A DNA stretch of 38,381 bases, from the NCBI GenBank assembly GCA_022786605.1, contig JALFWW010000001.1, positions 1 through 38,381 of the forward strand, in the 5' to 3' direction. The translations under genes and the position numbers were made by a program. Below the pieces are notes generated by a model. That model saw only the letters and a program-made list of their open reading frames with translations. It had not been told where the DNA came from and ran no database searches. This stretch comes from Clostridia bacterium (lineage in GTDB: Bacteria; Bacillota; Clostridia; Lachnospirales; Anaerotignaceae). Positions 6,955 through 15,738 of the stretch are shown piece by piece (within the stretch, counting starts at the first letter, position 1; the number at the start of each line of letters is the position of its first letter).

Positions 6955-8193
6955 TTACTTACTGCGCATGCCATAATACTTCGGATTGCTGCATCCGCCC
7001 TGCATCAAACCGTTTACGATGATTCTGGTCACTACCAAAGCTGTGAACATGGAAATGATAATACCCATGATCAATGTGGTAGCGAAGCCTTTTACCGTAC
7101 CGGATCCAAGGAAGAACAGTACCACTGCCGCAATGAGTGTTGTTACGTTACCGTCCAGAATAGCAGGCAGCGCACGGGAGAAGCCGTTTTTGATGGCAAC
7201 ACGGAGTGTTTTGCCCTGTACCAATTCTTCTTTCAGTCTTTCAAAAATGACTACATTGGCGTCTACCGCCATACCTACGGAAAGGATGATACCCGCGATA
7301 CCAGGCAGTGTCAGCGTAATGTTAAAGGCATTGAGCAGGATCAATTCCAGCCCTACATAAATGATCAAGGCAAGGTCTGCCGCAAAGCCCAGTACTTTAT
7401 AAACCACCAGCATAAAGATCAATACCAGAGCCAGACCGATGGCACCCGCTTTCACGCCTGTTGCCAATGCGTCCGCACCCAGTCTTGCACCTACGTTCTT
7501 CATCTGGATGACATTCAAGTTAAAAGGCAGAGAGCCGGCACGAATGAGGGATGCCAGTTCTTCCGCAGATTCCCCGGTGAAATTGCCGGTGATAGAAGCC
7601 TGTCCATCGGTAATGGCAGTCTGTACCATAGGCGCGCTGATGACTTCACCATCCATCACGATATAAATGGGTTTGCCAATATTTGCCGCTGTGGCTTCCG
7701 CAAAAAGCTGTTTGCCTTCGTCATTGAATTTCAAAGCAACATAAGGTTCCGCATTGCCGCCCTGTTTCACGGCACCCACCTGCTTGGTGGCGTCTGCTAC
7801 CATGTCACCTGTCAGCAATACTTTTCCTGTTTCATCCACAAAGGATAACTGAGCAGTCTGCCCGATCTCCCGAATGGCTTCTTCCGCGTTTTCCACACCT
7901 GGAATATCCACACGGATACGATTTGTGCCCTCCTGAGCAACTTCCGCTTCTGTCCAACCGTTCCAGTCCATACGCCCCTGGATCAAAGAAACAGCCGCCT
8001 GCATTTCTTCCGCTGTGACATCTTCCTTGTCCGCTTCATAAACGATATACACCCCGCCGCTCAGGTCGAGGCCCTGTTTGATGTTGCCGGCGCTGAGTGT
8101 TTTTCCTTCCCCGATCCCCTGGTAGGAAACAAAACTCAAAGCCGCTGCGATGACAAGCATAATCACCAGCATGAATCTTCCTCTTGCTTTCAT
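6955..8193 (-). CDS. secD: Protein translocase subunit SecD
   Basis: This is a 412-residue membrane protein: one N-terminal helix, a large outer domain that begins with GLDLSGGVYIVYE (residues about 42-54), then five helices with the SecD motif AGIILSVGMAVDANVVIFERLKEE. It works with SecF in protein export. The length is normal for the compact Gram-positive type. The start has AGGAGGAGAAAG before ATG. It is followed by secF and driven by the promoter at 8315-8342, with an AT-rich leader of about 115 bases. Confidence 0.95.
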   Translation of the reverse strand: MKARGRFMLVIMLVIAAALSFVSYQGIGEGKTLSAGNIKQGLDLSGGVYIVYEADKEDVTAEEMQAAVSLIQGRMDWNGWTEAEVAQEGTNRIRVDIPGVENAEEAIREIGQTAQLSFVDETGKVLLTGDMVADATKQVGAVKQGGNAEPYVALKFNDEGKQLFAEATAANIGKPIYIVMDGEVISAPMVQTAITDGQASITGNFTGESAEELASLIRAGSLPFNLNVIQMKNVGARLGADALATGVKAGAIGLALVLIFMLVVYKVLGFAADLALIIYVGLELILLNAFNITLTLPGIAGIILSVGMAVDANVVIFERLKEELVQGKTLRVAIKNGFSRALPAILDGNVTTLIAAVVLFFLGSGTVKGFATTLIMGIIISMFTALVVTRIIVNGLMQGGCSNPKYYGMRSK

Positions 8194-8314
8194 CTTTCTC
8201 CTCCTGATTTCTGTCCGTCAAAACTGGCGAAACTGTTTTTTTCCAAAAGAAAGACGGTTCTTCCTTTATTCGCCCCTGAAAAAAGAAAAACCGTTCTTCT
8301 TTTATTATTTTGAT

Positions 8315-8342
8315 AGTATAGCACAAAATATCAGATATGCAA
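8315..8342 (-). promoter_or_regulatory. secDF promoter
   Basis: On the minus strand TTGCAT, 16 bases ending in TGC, then TATACT. The leader between it and secD contains two imperfect direct repeats, CGGTTCTTCCTTTATT and CCGTTCTTCTTTTATT on the plus strand (8266-8309). Their role is unknown. Confidence 0.65.
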
Positions 8343-8371
8343 AGATGTATTCACAGGAAAAGATGTATTTT

Positions 8372-8788
8372 TCAAGAAATTTTGTGTATGCCCACAAGCC
8401 CGCCGGCTGCGCCTCCCGCCAGAGCCACGGCCATCATCCGCCAAAATGTAGTGTGCAGCGCAAAATCTCCGCTGCCAAAACTGGTGATGATCCACAGCAA
8501 AAGACCATATACCAGCCCTGCCAGAAGTCCCCAGACAAGTCCTCTGCGCCTCATGCACTTTGCCCAGTCAAAACCGGCAATGCCCGCTGATAATGCCGTA
8601 CAGCACAGAGCGGCAATGGGGATCGTGCTTTCCGCCAGTGCCGTATAGGTCAGTAAAATGCCATAGGCAATGAAAAAAATACAGCTCACCGCCAACGCCA
8701 CTGCCATGCCTTTCAAAAGACAAAGCCCTTTGTTGCCGCTTCCTTCAGCCTGACAGCAGTCCTGTTTTTCTTTTCTGCAAAATTTCAA
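8372..8788 (-). CDS. TIGR04086/DUF3792 family membrane protein
   Basis: This is a 138-residue protein with four hydrophobic helices (about 25-48, 55-75, 83-105 and 112-135) separated by short loops, and a cysteine-rich charged N-terminus. It fits the TIGR04086 membrane protein family, which lies near secDF in many Clostridia; the function is unknown. The start codon is TTG at 8788 with AAGGAGTG eight bases before it, and an in-frame stop lies two codons upstream, so no longer start exists; ATG at residue 28 is the alternative. It sits upstream of secD, but secD has its own promoter. Confidence 0.7.
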   Translation of the reverse strand: MKFCRKEKQDCCQAEGSGNKGLCLLKGMAVALAVSCIFFIAYGILLTYTALAESTIPIAALCCTALSAGIAGFDWAKCMRRRGLVWGLLAGLVYGLLLWIITSFGSGDFALHTTFWRMMAVALAGGAAGGLVGIHKIS

Positions 8789-8826
8789 TGGGTTTCACTC
8801 CTTTTTTCTATATCTGATTTATTTTA

Positions 8827-8855
8827 TGGGACTTTTTCGCCGCTTATGATATACT
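8827..8855 (+). promoter_or_regulatory. Promoter of the PHP gene
   Basis: An extended -10, TGATATACT (8847-8855), with a poor -35 (TGGGAC, 17-base spacing). The start codon follows about 12 bases after the predicted start site, so the leader is very short. Confidence 0.5.
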
Positions 8856-8873
8856 GTAGCAAAAGGAAGTGAT

Positions 8874-9731
8874 ATGATGTGCAAAACCATTGATTTACAT
8901 ACCCATTCTTACTGCTCTGACGGTACATTTTCCCCGGAAGGGCTGGTGATCCTTGCCAAAAAGCAGGGGCTTTCCGCCATTGCCCTCACCGATCACGATA
9001 CCATAGACGGTCTGGAGCTGTTTTTGGAGGCAGGAGAAAAACACAGTGTGGAAACCATCTGCGGCATCGAGTTTGCCGCCCTTTATGAAGGATTCCACCG
9101 TCCGGAAATCCACATTGTCGGTCTTGGCTTTGACCGCCATGACCCAATGTTGCTGGAAAAACTGGAGGAAATCCGCCAAAGCCGTGACGACCGAAACGCA
9201 CGCATGGCAAAACAGCTGACAGCCATCGGTCTGCCTGTTTCTCTGGAGGAAGTTGCCCAAAACGCCGGCGGTGAAATCATCACCCGTGCCCATTTCGCCA
9301 ATGTGCTGCTGGAAAAGAAACTCATCAAAGACCGGAAAGAAGCCTTTTCCAAATATCTCTCTCCCGGCTGTCCCGGCTATGTGGAACGGCAGTTCCTTAC
9401 ACCAAAGGGCTGCATCGAAGCCATCAAAAACGCTGGCGGTGCCGCTGTTCTGGCGCATCCAACCCTCTATAATCTGGATATGACCCAAGTGGAAAACCTC
9501 TGCAAAGAATTGATTCCCTTCGGTCTAGACGGCATCGAATGCCGCTACTCCACCTATACACCAGCCCAGACAAAAGCCGTGGAAAAAATCGCCCGCACTT
9601 TGGGGTTGCTCCCTTCCGGCGGCAGTGATTTCCATGGAGAAAACAAGCCGAACATCCGACTGGGCAAAGGTATGGGCAATTTACAGATTCCCTATACTTA
9701 CTGGGAAGACCTGCGCACCTGCTGCCGCTGA
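8874..9731 (+). CDS. PHP domain phosphoesterase
   Basis: This is a 285-residue protein of the PHP family that resembles the nucleoside 3',5'-bisphosphate phosphatase / 5'-3' exonuclease (YciV/RNase AM) group. The metal-binding residues are present in order: DLHTHSYCSDG (7-17), TDHD (about 40), GIEF (about 63), an AHP motif (about 195) and SDFHG (about 255). The inserted helical domain lies at about 100-180. It probably removes phosphate from nucleotides or degrades short RNA in the cytoplasm. Two starts are possible, 8874 and 8877, and AGGAAG at 8864-8869 slightly favours the second. It is a single gene, ended by the hairpin of copy 2. Confidence 0.85.
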   Translation: MMCKTIDLHTHSYCSDGTFSPEGLVILAKKQGLSAIALTDHDTIDGLELFLEAGEKHSVETICGIEFAALYEGFHRPEIHIVGLGFDRHDPMLLEKLEEIRQSRDDRNARMAKQLTAIGLPVSLEEVAQNAGGEIITRAHFANVLLEKKLIKDRKEAFSKYLSPGCPGYVERQFLTPKGCIEAIKNAGGAAVLAHPTLYNLDMTQVENLCKELIPFGLDGIECRYSTYTPAQTKAVEKIARTLGLLPSGGSDFHGENKPNIRLGKGMGNLQIPYTYWEDLRTCCR

Positions 9732-9738
9732 TTTGACC

Positions 9739-9956
9739 AAAAACAGAGCATCCTCTTTTGGGGCATCTTCATAAGAAAACAAAGAAAGCCAAAATCCTTA
9801 TTATGACAAAAGATTTTGGCTTTCTTATTTTATTCAGGTTTTATTTGTTATGTTTTCTTCTGAAAACAGCCATAACACTTCCCCTTAAGAAATCCAGAAA
9901 AAGGAAAATCAATATTTTCTTAAGGGGAGGTTGCTTTAGAGCACACGCTGTTTTTT
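9739..9956 (+). repeat. Dispersed covarying hairpin element, copy 2
   Basis: This is the longest copy. The outer arms are AAAAACAG (9739-9746) with CTGTTTTT (9948-9955), plus CTCT with AGAG inside. The inner stem is AAGAAAGCCAAAATC (9782-9796) with its exact complement at 9812-9826, followed by a T-rich run, so it also works as terminator for the PHP gene. Unpaired words shared with copy 1: TTGGGGCATCTTCATAAG and AAAACAAAGAA before the stem; TTTTATTTGTTATG and AAGGGGAGGTTGCTTTAG after it. A 62-base insert absent from copy 1 adds a second stem, CCCCTTAAGAAA with TTTCTTAAGGGG. It fills the gap between two convergent genes. Confidence 0.7.
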
Positions 9957-10010
9957 ATTTCGCTTTTCTGTTTCTTTTGAATCAAATACTTATCTCAATT
10001 TGCGGATTTC

Positions 10011-11546
10011 TTATTTTACGATGGTTGCTACATGCTCTCCATCTGTATTGGTGTAAGTTACCTGATAGCCCAGTGCTTCAAAACCACGTACGCCAATGTA
10101 AGATGTGCTGTCAACCAGAATGCTGTCCATGGGAACTACCGTTTCACCCTGTACCACAGATGCTGTCTTTGTTGCCTGATCCCATGTGACGGTTTCACCC
10201 AGCATATCGCAGATGCTGCGCAGAGGCAGGTAAATTCTGCCGTCCTGTACCACATATTCCACGATGGGAGAAGTGCTGCCGCCCCAGTAAACAGGTTCCG
10301 CCCGTTCTTCTGTCAGGAATGCGGTGGGTTCGTCATAGTACCATGTTGCGCTGACACCTGTAACAGGATTGTATTTATCTGTCAGTGTTTCCAGTTCCGT
10401 TGTGATGGCATCGGGTCTTACACTGATGGAAGGGAATACCACAGAGCCTCTGGCTTCTTCCATACGCATGGAGGAAGTGATTGCGCACATGGTGCTGCCT
10501 TTGTATGCCATCTGGTAGTTTTCACTGCCATAGTATCTGTCGTTGACTTTTGTAAATTCGCTTGTGTAATGGAAACCATCCAGCAGAGCCGCAACGGTTT
10601 CATTCTGCATGCCTGTTTCCACCGCATTTTTCACATCAGCCAGTACAGTGCGGAATGCTTCCACATCTTCTCTCGCCGCCTGCATGGAACTTGTCAGGTC
10701 AGCGATTTCCGCTTCTGTGGCACCGCTTGCCTGCATAGTCACTTTCAGGTATTCTTCCAGCGCGTTGATGACAGGTTCTGGATTCTGTGCCATGTAGTCC
10801 AGCAGAGAAACCAGCATCTGTCCAACTTCTGTGCCAGTAGCTTCTACACGATAACCATTCTGGATTCTTGTCACCATGCCTGTGCTGAAGCCGCTGAAGC
10901 CGTTTTTATACATATTTACAGCTGCGTCATATACATTTTTGTAGCCGTCAGTGGGAATCAGGGCGTCCAGTTCTTCCTGTGTCAGACCCAAGTCTTCTTT
11001 CATATCCAGAACGCAGATATACTGGTCACGGTCCAGCATGGACTTCCATTCTTTCGCGAATTCGTCACTGAAGAAATAACTGTCTGTATCTGCATCTGTC
11101 ATATCCCGCATGAGACGATATGCGCTCCATACAGTTTCTGTAGAAACATATACGCCGTCTTTTGTGCCGTAATACCATCTGCCGAAAGAATATTCCTGAT
11201 TTTTGTATTTTGCGTCCATATCAAACATAAAGGACATATCATCCATATTCATCAGCATGGTATAATTCAGTTTCACATTCTTTTTGCCGTCAAAATCAGT
11301 CATGCCTGCCATTGCAGCGTCCACATCTTCCTGTGTCATACCACTTGCCAGCATAGCGTCAGACGCAAATGTTTTCATGGCGTCAAAGTCCAATGTGATA
11401 TCAGCTTCCCCTTTTGTTTCGCTGACTTTCATCCCATTCATCATGTCTACGCTCATCTGCAGGTAGCCCACTTCTTCCACGGAACACCCTGTAAAAGCAG
11501 TCAGACACAGCAATGTACACAATACTGCCGCCAACTTTCTTCTCAT
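10011..11546 (-). CDS. Secreted lipoprotein-like protein with C-terminal stalk (copper amine oxidase N-terminal-like) domain
   Basis: This is a 511-residue protein with a signal peptide (1-20) that ends in TAFTGC, giving a probable lipid-anchored Cys21. The large middle part is acidic and helical, rich in Met and Asp, with no family I recognise. The last about 100 residues (IVEYVVQDGRIYLPLRSICDML and after) form a stalk domain, cell-surface beta modules found widely in Clostridia; they have no oxidase activity. The frame runs further upstream, but ATG at 11546 follows AAGGAGG by seven bases and gives the signal peptide. It probably sits on the outer face of the membrane. The substrate is unknown. 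Confidence 0.75.
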   Translation of the reverse strand: MRRKLAAVLCTLLCLTAFTGCSVEEVGYLQMSVDMMNGMKVSETKGEADITLDFDAMKTFASDAMLASGMTQEDVDAAMAGMTDFDGKKNVKLNYTMLMNMDDMSFMFDMDAKYKNQEYSFGRWYYGTKDGVYVSTETVWSAYRLMRDMTDADTDSYFFSDEFAKEWKSMLDRDQYICVLDMKEDLGLTQEELDALIPTDGYKNVYDAAVNMYKNGFSGFSTGMVTRIQNGYRVEATGTEVGQMLVSLLDYMAQNPEPVINALEEYLKVTMQASGATEAEIADLTSSMQAAREDVEAFRTVLADVKNAVETGMQNETVAALLDGFHYTSEFTKVNDRYYGSENYQMAYKGSTMCAITSSMRMEEARGSVVFPSISVRPDAITTELETLTDKYNPVTGVSATWYYDEPTAFLTEERAEPVYWGGSTSPIVEYVVQDGRIYLPLRSICDMLGETVTWDQATKTASVVQGETVVPMDSILVDSTSYIGVRGFEALGYQVTYTNTDGEHVATIVK

Positions 11547-11636
11547 ACATACTCCTCCTTCGTTTTTCCGCAAAACTGTCGAAACAGAAAAAGTCCACAC
11601 CAAAAAGACATCTTTTTTTGTGTCAACTTACTCTTC

Positions 11637-11665
11637 ATTATACCACCGGAAAACTTTCCTATCTA
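11637..11665 (-). promoter_or_regulatory. Promoter of the stalk-domain lipoprotein
   Basis: On the minus strand an extended, perfect -10, TGGTATAAT, preceded at 17 bases by a weak -35, TAGATA. The leader is about 85 bases. Confidence 0.6.
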
Positions 11666-11715
11666 CCAAAAAAGACAAATCAAATATTAAGATTTTGTTT
11701 ATTTTTTCTCAAAGC

Positions 11716-11760
11716 AAAAAAAGAAGATACCCCCATGAAACATACAAACAGGCATCTTCT
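11716..11760 (-). terminator. Terminator after the FMN_bind gene
   Basis: On the minus strand AGAAGATGCC pairs with GGTATCTTCT (one G-U pair) around an about 19-base loop, followed by a T run. It lies 12 bases past the stop. Confidence 0.75.
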
Positions 11761-11772
11761 CTTCTCCTTCCT

Positions 11773-12192
11773 TCATTTTTCCGCTTCTTCCAGACAGGCA
11801 CGCACCGCGTCCATCACCGCTTGTGCGGAATATGTATGGGTATCCGCCACGGTGATGTTTTCCACAGACTGGTTCTGCACCACCTGCTGTGCCACTTCTG
11901 CCGCCGCGTCCTCCACCATAGGATACATGACAGACACTGTTTCCGCATCATCAGTCACTGTCACATCGGCGATGCGTCCATCTTTAATTTCCACAGAAAC
12001 GGAAGCGGTGCCCTGCCCCAGAGGCAGTTCCGCCTCATAAGTGCCGTCCCGATAAAGCCCCGCTGATTCTCCATCCCCCATACGCAGGAAAAAGGTAATG
12101 AGCCCCACCAAAATGATGACGCCCAACACCGCAAACAGGGCTGTTTTCAAAAGCTCACGCATTTTTACCACTACAAATCTTGTATGCCGCAC
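11773..12192 (-). CDS. Membrane-anchored FMN_bind domain protein
   Basis: This is a 139-residue protein with one N-terminal membrane helix (about residues 17-36), then a small outer domain of the FMN_bind type (GLYRDGTYEAELPLGQGTASV is the domain start). In RnfG/NqrC the domain carries covalent FMN on the threonine of an SGAT motif. Here the matching place reads ADTHTYSAQAV, so the motif is altered and flavin attachment is uncertain. The start is taken as GTG at 12192, with GGAGGGAG upstream; ATG at 12162 and a TTG at 12210 are alternatives. It is divergent from addB and a single gene. Confidence 0.65.
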   Translation of the reverse strand: MRHTRFVVVKMRELLKTALFAVLGVIILVGLITFFLRMGDGESAGLYRDGTYEAELPLGQGTASVSVEIKDGRIADVTVTDDAETVSVMYPMVEDAAAEVAQQVVQNQSVENITVADTHTYSAQAVMDAVRACLEEAEK

Positions 12193-12272
12193 CCTCTTTT
12201 CTCCCTCCAAAACATATCGTTATCTTACCTTATGAAAAAAACTCCGCCGATATGCCTGCCGGGAACTTGTCC

Positions 12273-12301
12273 TTGCAAAAAATACTGCCCTTTTGTATCA
12301 T
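12273..12301 (+). promoter_or_regulatory. addB promoter
   Basis: TTGCAA (12273-12278), 17 bases, TATCAT (12296-12301). The start codon is about 18 bases past the predicted start site, with GAAGGAGGGA in between. Confidence 0.6.
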
Positions 12302-12325
12302 GTAACTAATGAAGGAGGGACAGAC

Positions 12326-15300
12326 ATGGCATTACGTTTTCTCATTGGTGCCGCAGGCACCGGAAAAACCGCATACTGTATGAAGGAGATCATCACTGCC
12401 CAATCCACCCACAAAGGACGGCAGATTTTTCTGGTGCCGGAGCAGTACACCTCTCAGGCGGAACGTGACCTGACGGCGCTGACAGAACGCAAAGGCATCC
12501 TGACAGCGGAAGTCCTCAGCTTCGGCAGACTGGCGCACCAATTCTTCGCCAAAAACGGTCTAAACAGAGCCGTCATCCTTGGAGATGTGGGCAAACAGAT
12601 GGCATTGCAGAAGATTCTGCTGGAACAGCGGGATGACCTGCCTTATTTCTGTCATATGATGGATAAAAACGGCTTTGTGAGCCGTCTGGGAAAGACCATC
12701 ACGGAATTTTTCCGCTACCGTGTCACACCGGAACAGCTGGAAACCATGTCCAATCAGGAAGGTCTGTCCCACAGCGTACAGGACAAATGCCGAGACATGG
12801 CAAGTATCTACCGCCGCTATGAGGAATTCCTCTCCGAAACTTATCTGACTGGGGACACCACCCTTTCTTTGCTGGAAGAAAAACTGGCTTCCTCCGCCGC
12901 TTTTGGGGATACGGAAATCTGGCTGGATGGTTTTTACGGCTTCACGCCCCAGGAATACGGCGTCATTGCCCAGCTGCTCCGTCTGTGCAAACGGGTAAGC
13001 ATCACCCTGCCCATGGATGAGCACAGCTATTTCGCCTCTTCCCTGCCTCCTGCCGCACCTTTTTTTGAACCCCATCTGACAAAACAAAAACTGATTTCTC
13101 TGGCAGAGGAAATGGGCATTGCCATGGAATCCCCCATCTTTTTCAAAGAAAATCATCGGGCACAAACGCCCGCCCTTGCCTTTTTGGAGAAAAACTATTT
13201 TTATGGTTATTATAAAAAATCTCCCGACCATGAGGGCATCCATATCTGTTCCTGCGCCACAAGGGAATCGGAAATGACATACGCCGCAGGACAGATTCTT
13301 TCTCTGGTACGGGAAAAGGGCTTGCGTTATCGTGACATCGCCATCGTGACCAACGCCATGTCCGCCTACGAAAAGGGGCTGAAAGGCATTCTGTCAGAAG
13401 CTGGCATCCCCTGTTTTGTGGACAGCCGCCGTGACATTTCCTCTCACCCTCTCATTTTGCTGGTGAACAGTCTGCTGGAATGTGTGGTCTATGACTTCCG
13501 CTATGAAGCCGTTTTCTCTTATCTGAAAACAGGTCTGACCCCCATGGCGCAGGAGGACATGGATATTCTGGAAAACTATGTTCTGGCATATGGCATCAAA
13601 GGCTATAAATGGAAAAAAGACGTTTGGACATACGGCTTTCAGCCGGGACAAGAAGCGGAACAGGCATACCTCAATGACCTCCGTGCACAGGTCATGGCAC
13701 CCTTTGCGCCCCTCCTTACTCTGAAACGGAAGAAAAACCTGCCTTTGCGGGATTGGGTAACTGCTCTCGTTGTTCAACTGGATACCTTAGGCATTGCCCA
13801 AAAACTCACAGCTCTTTCCGAAGCAGCCGCAGCCAAAGGCAACGCCGCCAAAGCTGAAGAACATCGGCAAATCTGGCAAATCCTCATGGATGTGCTGGAA
13901 AAAGCTGTGGAAATCCTCGGGGACGCGCCTATGTCACTGGATACTTTTGCCCGTATCTTGTCCGCTGGGCTGGAAGAAAGCTCCATGGGGCTCATTCCGC
14001 CTACGGCTGACAGCCTGCTGGTGGGGGATATTGAGCGAAGCCGTCTGCCGGACATCAAAGCCTTGCTGGTGCTGGGCGTCAATGACGGTATCTTGCCTGC
14101 CCCTGCCGAAAACACAGGCATTTTCACAGAAACGGAACGAGAATCCCTGACAGCGGCAGGCATGGAACTTGCCCCTGACGGCAAACGGAAATTATTTGAA
14201 GAACAGTTCCTCATTTACAGAGGATTGACGAAACCTTCCCATGCCCTGTATCTCACCTACGCCAACGGGGATACAGAAGGGAAAGCATTATTCCCTTCCT
14301 CTCTCATTGCGCGCATTGGGAAGATGTATCCCACATTGACAGAAGAACGGGACGACGCTTTGCCTCTTTCCGCTCTGACTCCCGGCGGATGTTTCCACCA
14401 GTTAGGAACCCAGATGCGGAAACATGTGGAAGAATCCCCCATGGAACCCATGTGGCAGGATATTTACAGTTATTTTGCCACTACCCCTCAATGGCAGCAG
14501 CGGCTTTCTCTCCTGCGGCAAGGATTTTCCGTCCATGACAGACGGCAGAAGCTGTCTCTCAAAACTGCCAAGAGCCTTTACGGCAAAAACATTCTTTCCA
14601 GCGTATCCCGTCTGGAACGGTTTGCCGCCTGCCCCTTTGCTTACTTTGCCGAATATGGACTGAAAGCAAAACCTCGGCAGTTATACCAGCTGCGTACGCC
14701 TGACTTGGGTAACCTCTTCCATCAGGTCTTAGAACAATTTGCCGCCACACTGAAAAAAGACGGCATTTCCTGGCAGACCTTGACACAGGAAGAAACAGAA
14801 CGCCGCATGGATGCCGCTGTGGACGAAGCGGCACCCCATCTGGGAAATGAAATCCTGATGGATTCCGCCGCCAATCGGTACCTCATCAAACGACTGAAGC
14901 GAATTTCCAGACGTGCCGGCTGGACATTGGTACGTCATATCCAGAGCGGTATGTTTGAACCTGCTGGTTATGAAGTGGGCTTTGGTCCCCATGAAGCATT
15001 GCCGCCTATCGTTATCGGTATGTCCGACGGCAGTAAGCTGATTTTACGAGGAAAAATCGACCGTGTAGACCTGCTGGATGCGGAAGGGAACAAATTTGTA
15101 AAAATCATCGACTATAAATCCGGCACAAAAGCCTTTGATTTCCAAGACATTTATTATGGCTTACAGTTGCAGCTGTTATTATATTTGGATGCTTATCTGA
15201 AAAATCATGAAAAGGAAACATACCGTCCCGGCGGTGTATTCTATTTCCGCATCACAGACCCCACCCAAACAGTAACGGAAGAAATGTCTGCCGAAGAAAT

Positions 15301-15721
15301 CGAAAACCTTCTTTACAGCAAAATGCAGATGTCCGGTCTGGTGCTGGAAAACGAAACCGTCATCAAAGCCATGGATGAAGTCTTTATCGACCCTGTCAGC
15401 GGCGGTATGCGGCTGGGTTCTTCGGACATCATCCCACTGAAATATACCAAAAAAGGAACACCCACATCATCTTCCCTGCTGGCTACAGAAGAAGAATACA
15501 ATGCCCTCATGGCATTTACGGCAAAACGCGCCGCCGCCATTGGCGAAAGCATGAAAGCAGGCGTCATCACCCCTGCGCCTTATCGCAAGCAAAACAGCAC
15601 TCCTTGTGATTACTGCGTATTTTCTTCTATTTGCCGTTATGAATATAAAGACCGTCCTTATTATCGGAATCTGAAAAAAATCGGTAAAGAGGACTTCTGG
15701 GATACTTTGGAATCCGAATAA
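12326..15721 (+). CDS. addB: ATP-dependent helicase/nuclease subunit B (AddB)
   Basis: This is a 1131-residue subunit of the AddAB double-strand-break resection enzyme that prepares DNA for RecA. Walker A (GAAGTGKT) is at residues 8-15, with inactive-helicase-like domains in the middle. The C-terminal RecB-type nuclease has the core GKIDRVDL and IIDYKSG (about residue 929). The iron-sulphur staple cysteines are at about 769, 1094, 1097 and 1103 (FAACPF; PCDYCVFSSIC). Length is normal for the clostridial form. The start ATG follows GAAGGAGGGACAGAC. Unusually, addA does not follow; the next gene is an unrelated thioesterase-like gene 17 bases on. Confidence 0.95.
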   Translation: MALRFLIGAAGTGKTAYCMKEIITAQSTHKGRQIFLVPEQYTSQAERDLTALTERKGILTAEVLSFGRLAHQFFAKNGLNRAVILGDVGKQMALQKILLEQRDDLPYFCHMMDKNGFVSRLGKTITEFFRYRVTPEQLETMSNQEGLSHSVQDKCRDMASIYRRYEEFLSETYLTGDTTLSLLEEKLASSAAFGDTEIWLDGFYGFTPQEYGVIAQLLRLCKRVSITLPMDEHSYFASSLPPAAPFFEPHLTKQKLISLAEEMGIAMESPIFFKENHRAQTPALAFLEKNYFYGYYKKSPDHEGIHICSCATRESEMTYAAGQILSLVREKGLRYRDIAIVTNAMSAYEKGLKGILSEAGIPCFVDSRRDISSHPLILLVNSLLECVVYDFRYEAVFSYLKTGLTPMAQEDMDILENYVLAYGIKGYKWKKDVWTYGFQPGQEAEQAYLNDLRAQVMAPFAPLLTLKRKKNLPLRDWVTALVVQLDTLGIAQKLTALSEAAAAKGNAAKAEEHRQIWQILMDVLEKAVEILGDAPMSLDTFARILSAGLEESSMGLIPPTADSLLVGDIERSRLPDIKALLVLGVNDGILPAPAENTGIFTETERESLTAAGMELAPDGKRKLFEEQFLIYRGLTKPSHALYLTYANGDTEGKALFPSSLIARIGKMYPTLTEERDDALPLSALTPGGCFHQLGTQMRKHVEESPMEPMWQDIYSYFATTPQWQQRLSLLRQGFSVHDRRQKLSLKTAKSLYGKNILSSVSRLERFAACPFAYFAEYGLKAKPRQLYQLRTPDLGNLFHQVLEQFAATLKKDGISWQTLTQEETERRMDAAVDEAAPHLGNEILMDSAANRYLIKRLKRISRRAGWTLVRHIQSGMFEPAGYEVGFGPHEALPPIVIGMSDGSKLILRGKIDRVDLLDAEGNKFVKIIDYKSGTKAFDFQDIYYGLQLQLLLYLDAYLKNHEKETYRPGGVFYFRITDPTQTVTEEMSAEEIENLLYSKMQMSGLVLENETVIKAMDEVFIDPVSGGMRLGSSDIIPLKYTKKGTPTSSSLLATEEEYNALMAFTAKRAAAIGESMKAGVITPAPYRKQNSTPCDYCVFSSICRYEYKDRPYYRNLKKIGKEDFWDTLESE

Positions 15722-15738
15722 ATGGAAAGGAGAAAATC

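Noticed and set aside
8194..8310. A riboswitch in the secD leader.
   Set aside because: Only an AT-rich leader with two weak direct repeats is seen, without a stable fold or terminator.
10011..11546. A copper amine oxidase activity for the stalk-domain proteins.
   Set aside because: Only the N-terminal-like module is present; the catalytic domain and topaquinone motif are missing. The same holds for the gene at 36212-37705.
10032..11690. A 552-codon open frame on the plus strand opposite the stalk-domain lipoprotein.
   Set aside because: Same reason: Cys/His/Phe-rich composition, no start signals, and a convincing gene on the other strand. Similar mirrors opposite ilvA, clpX and tig were also dropped.
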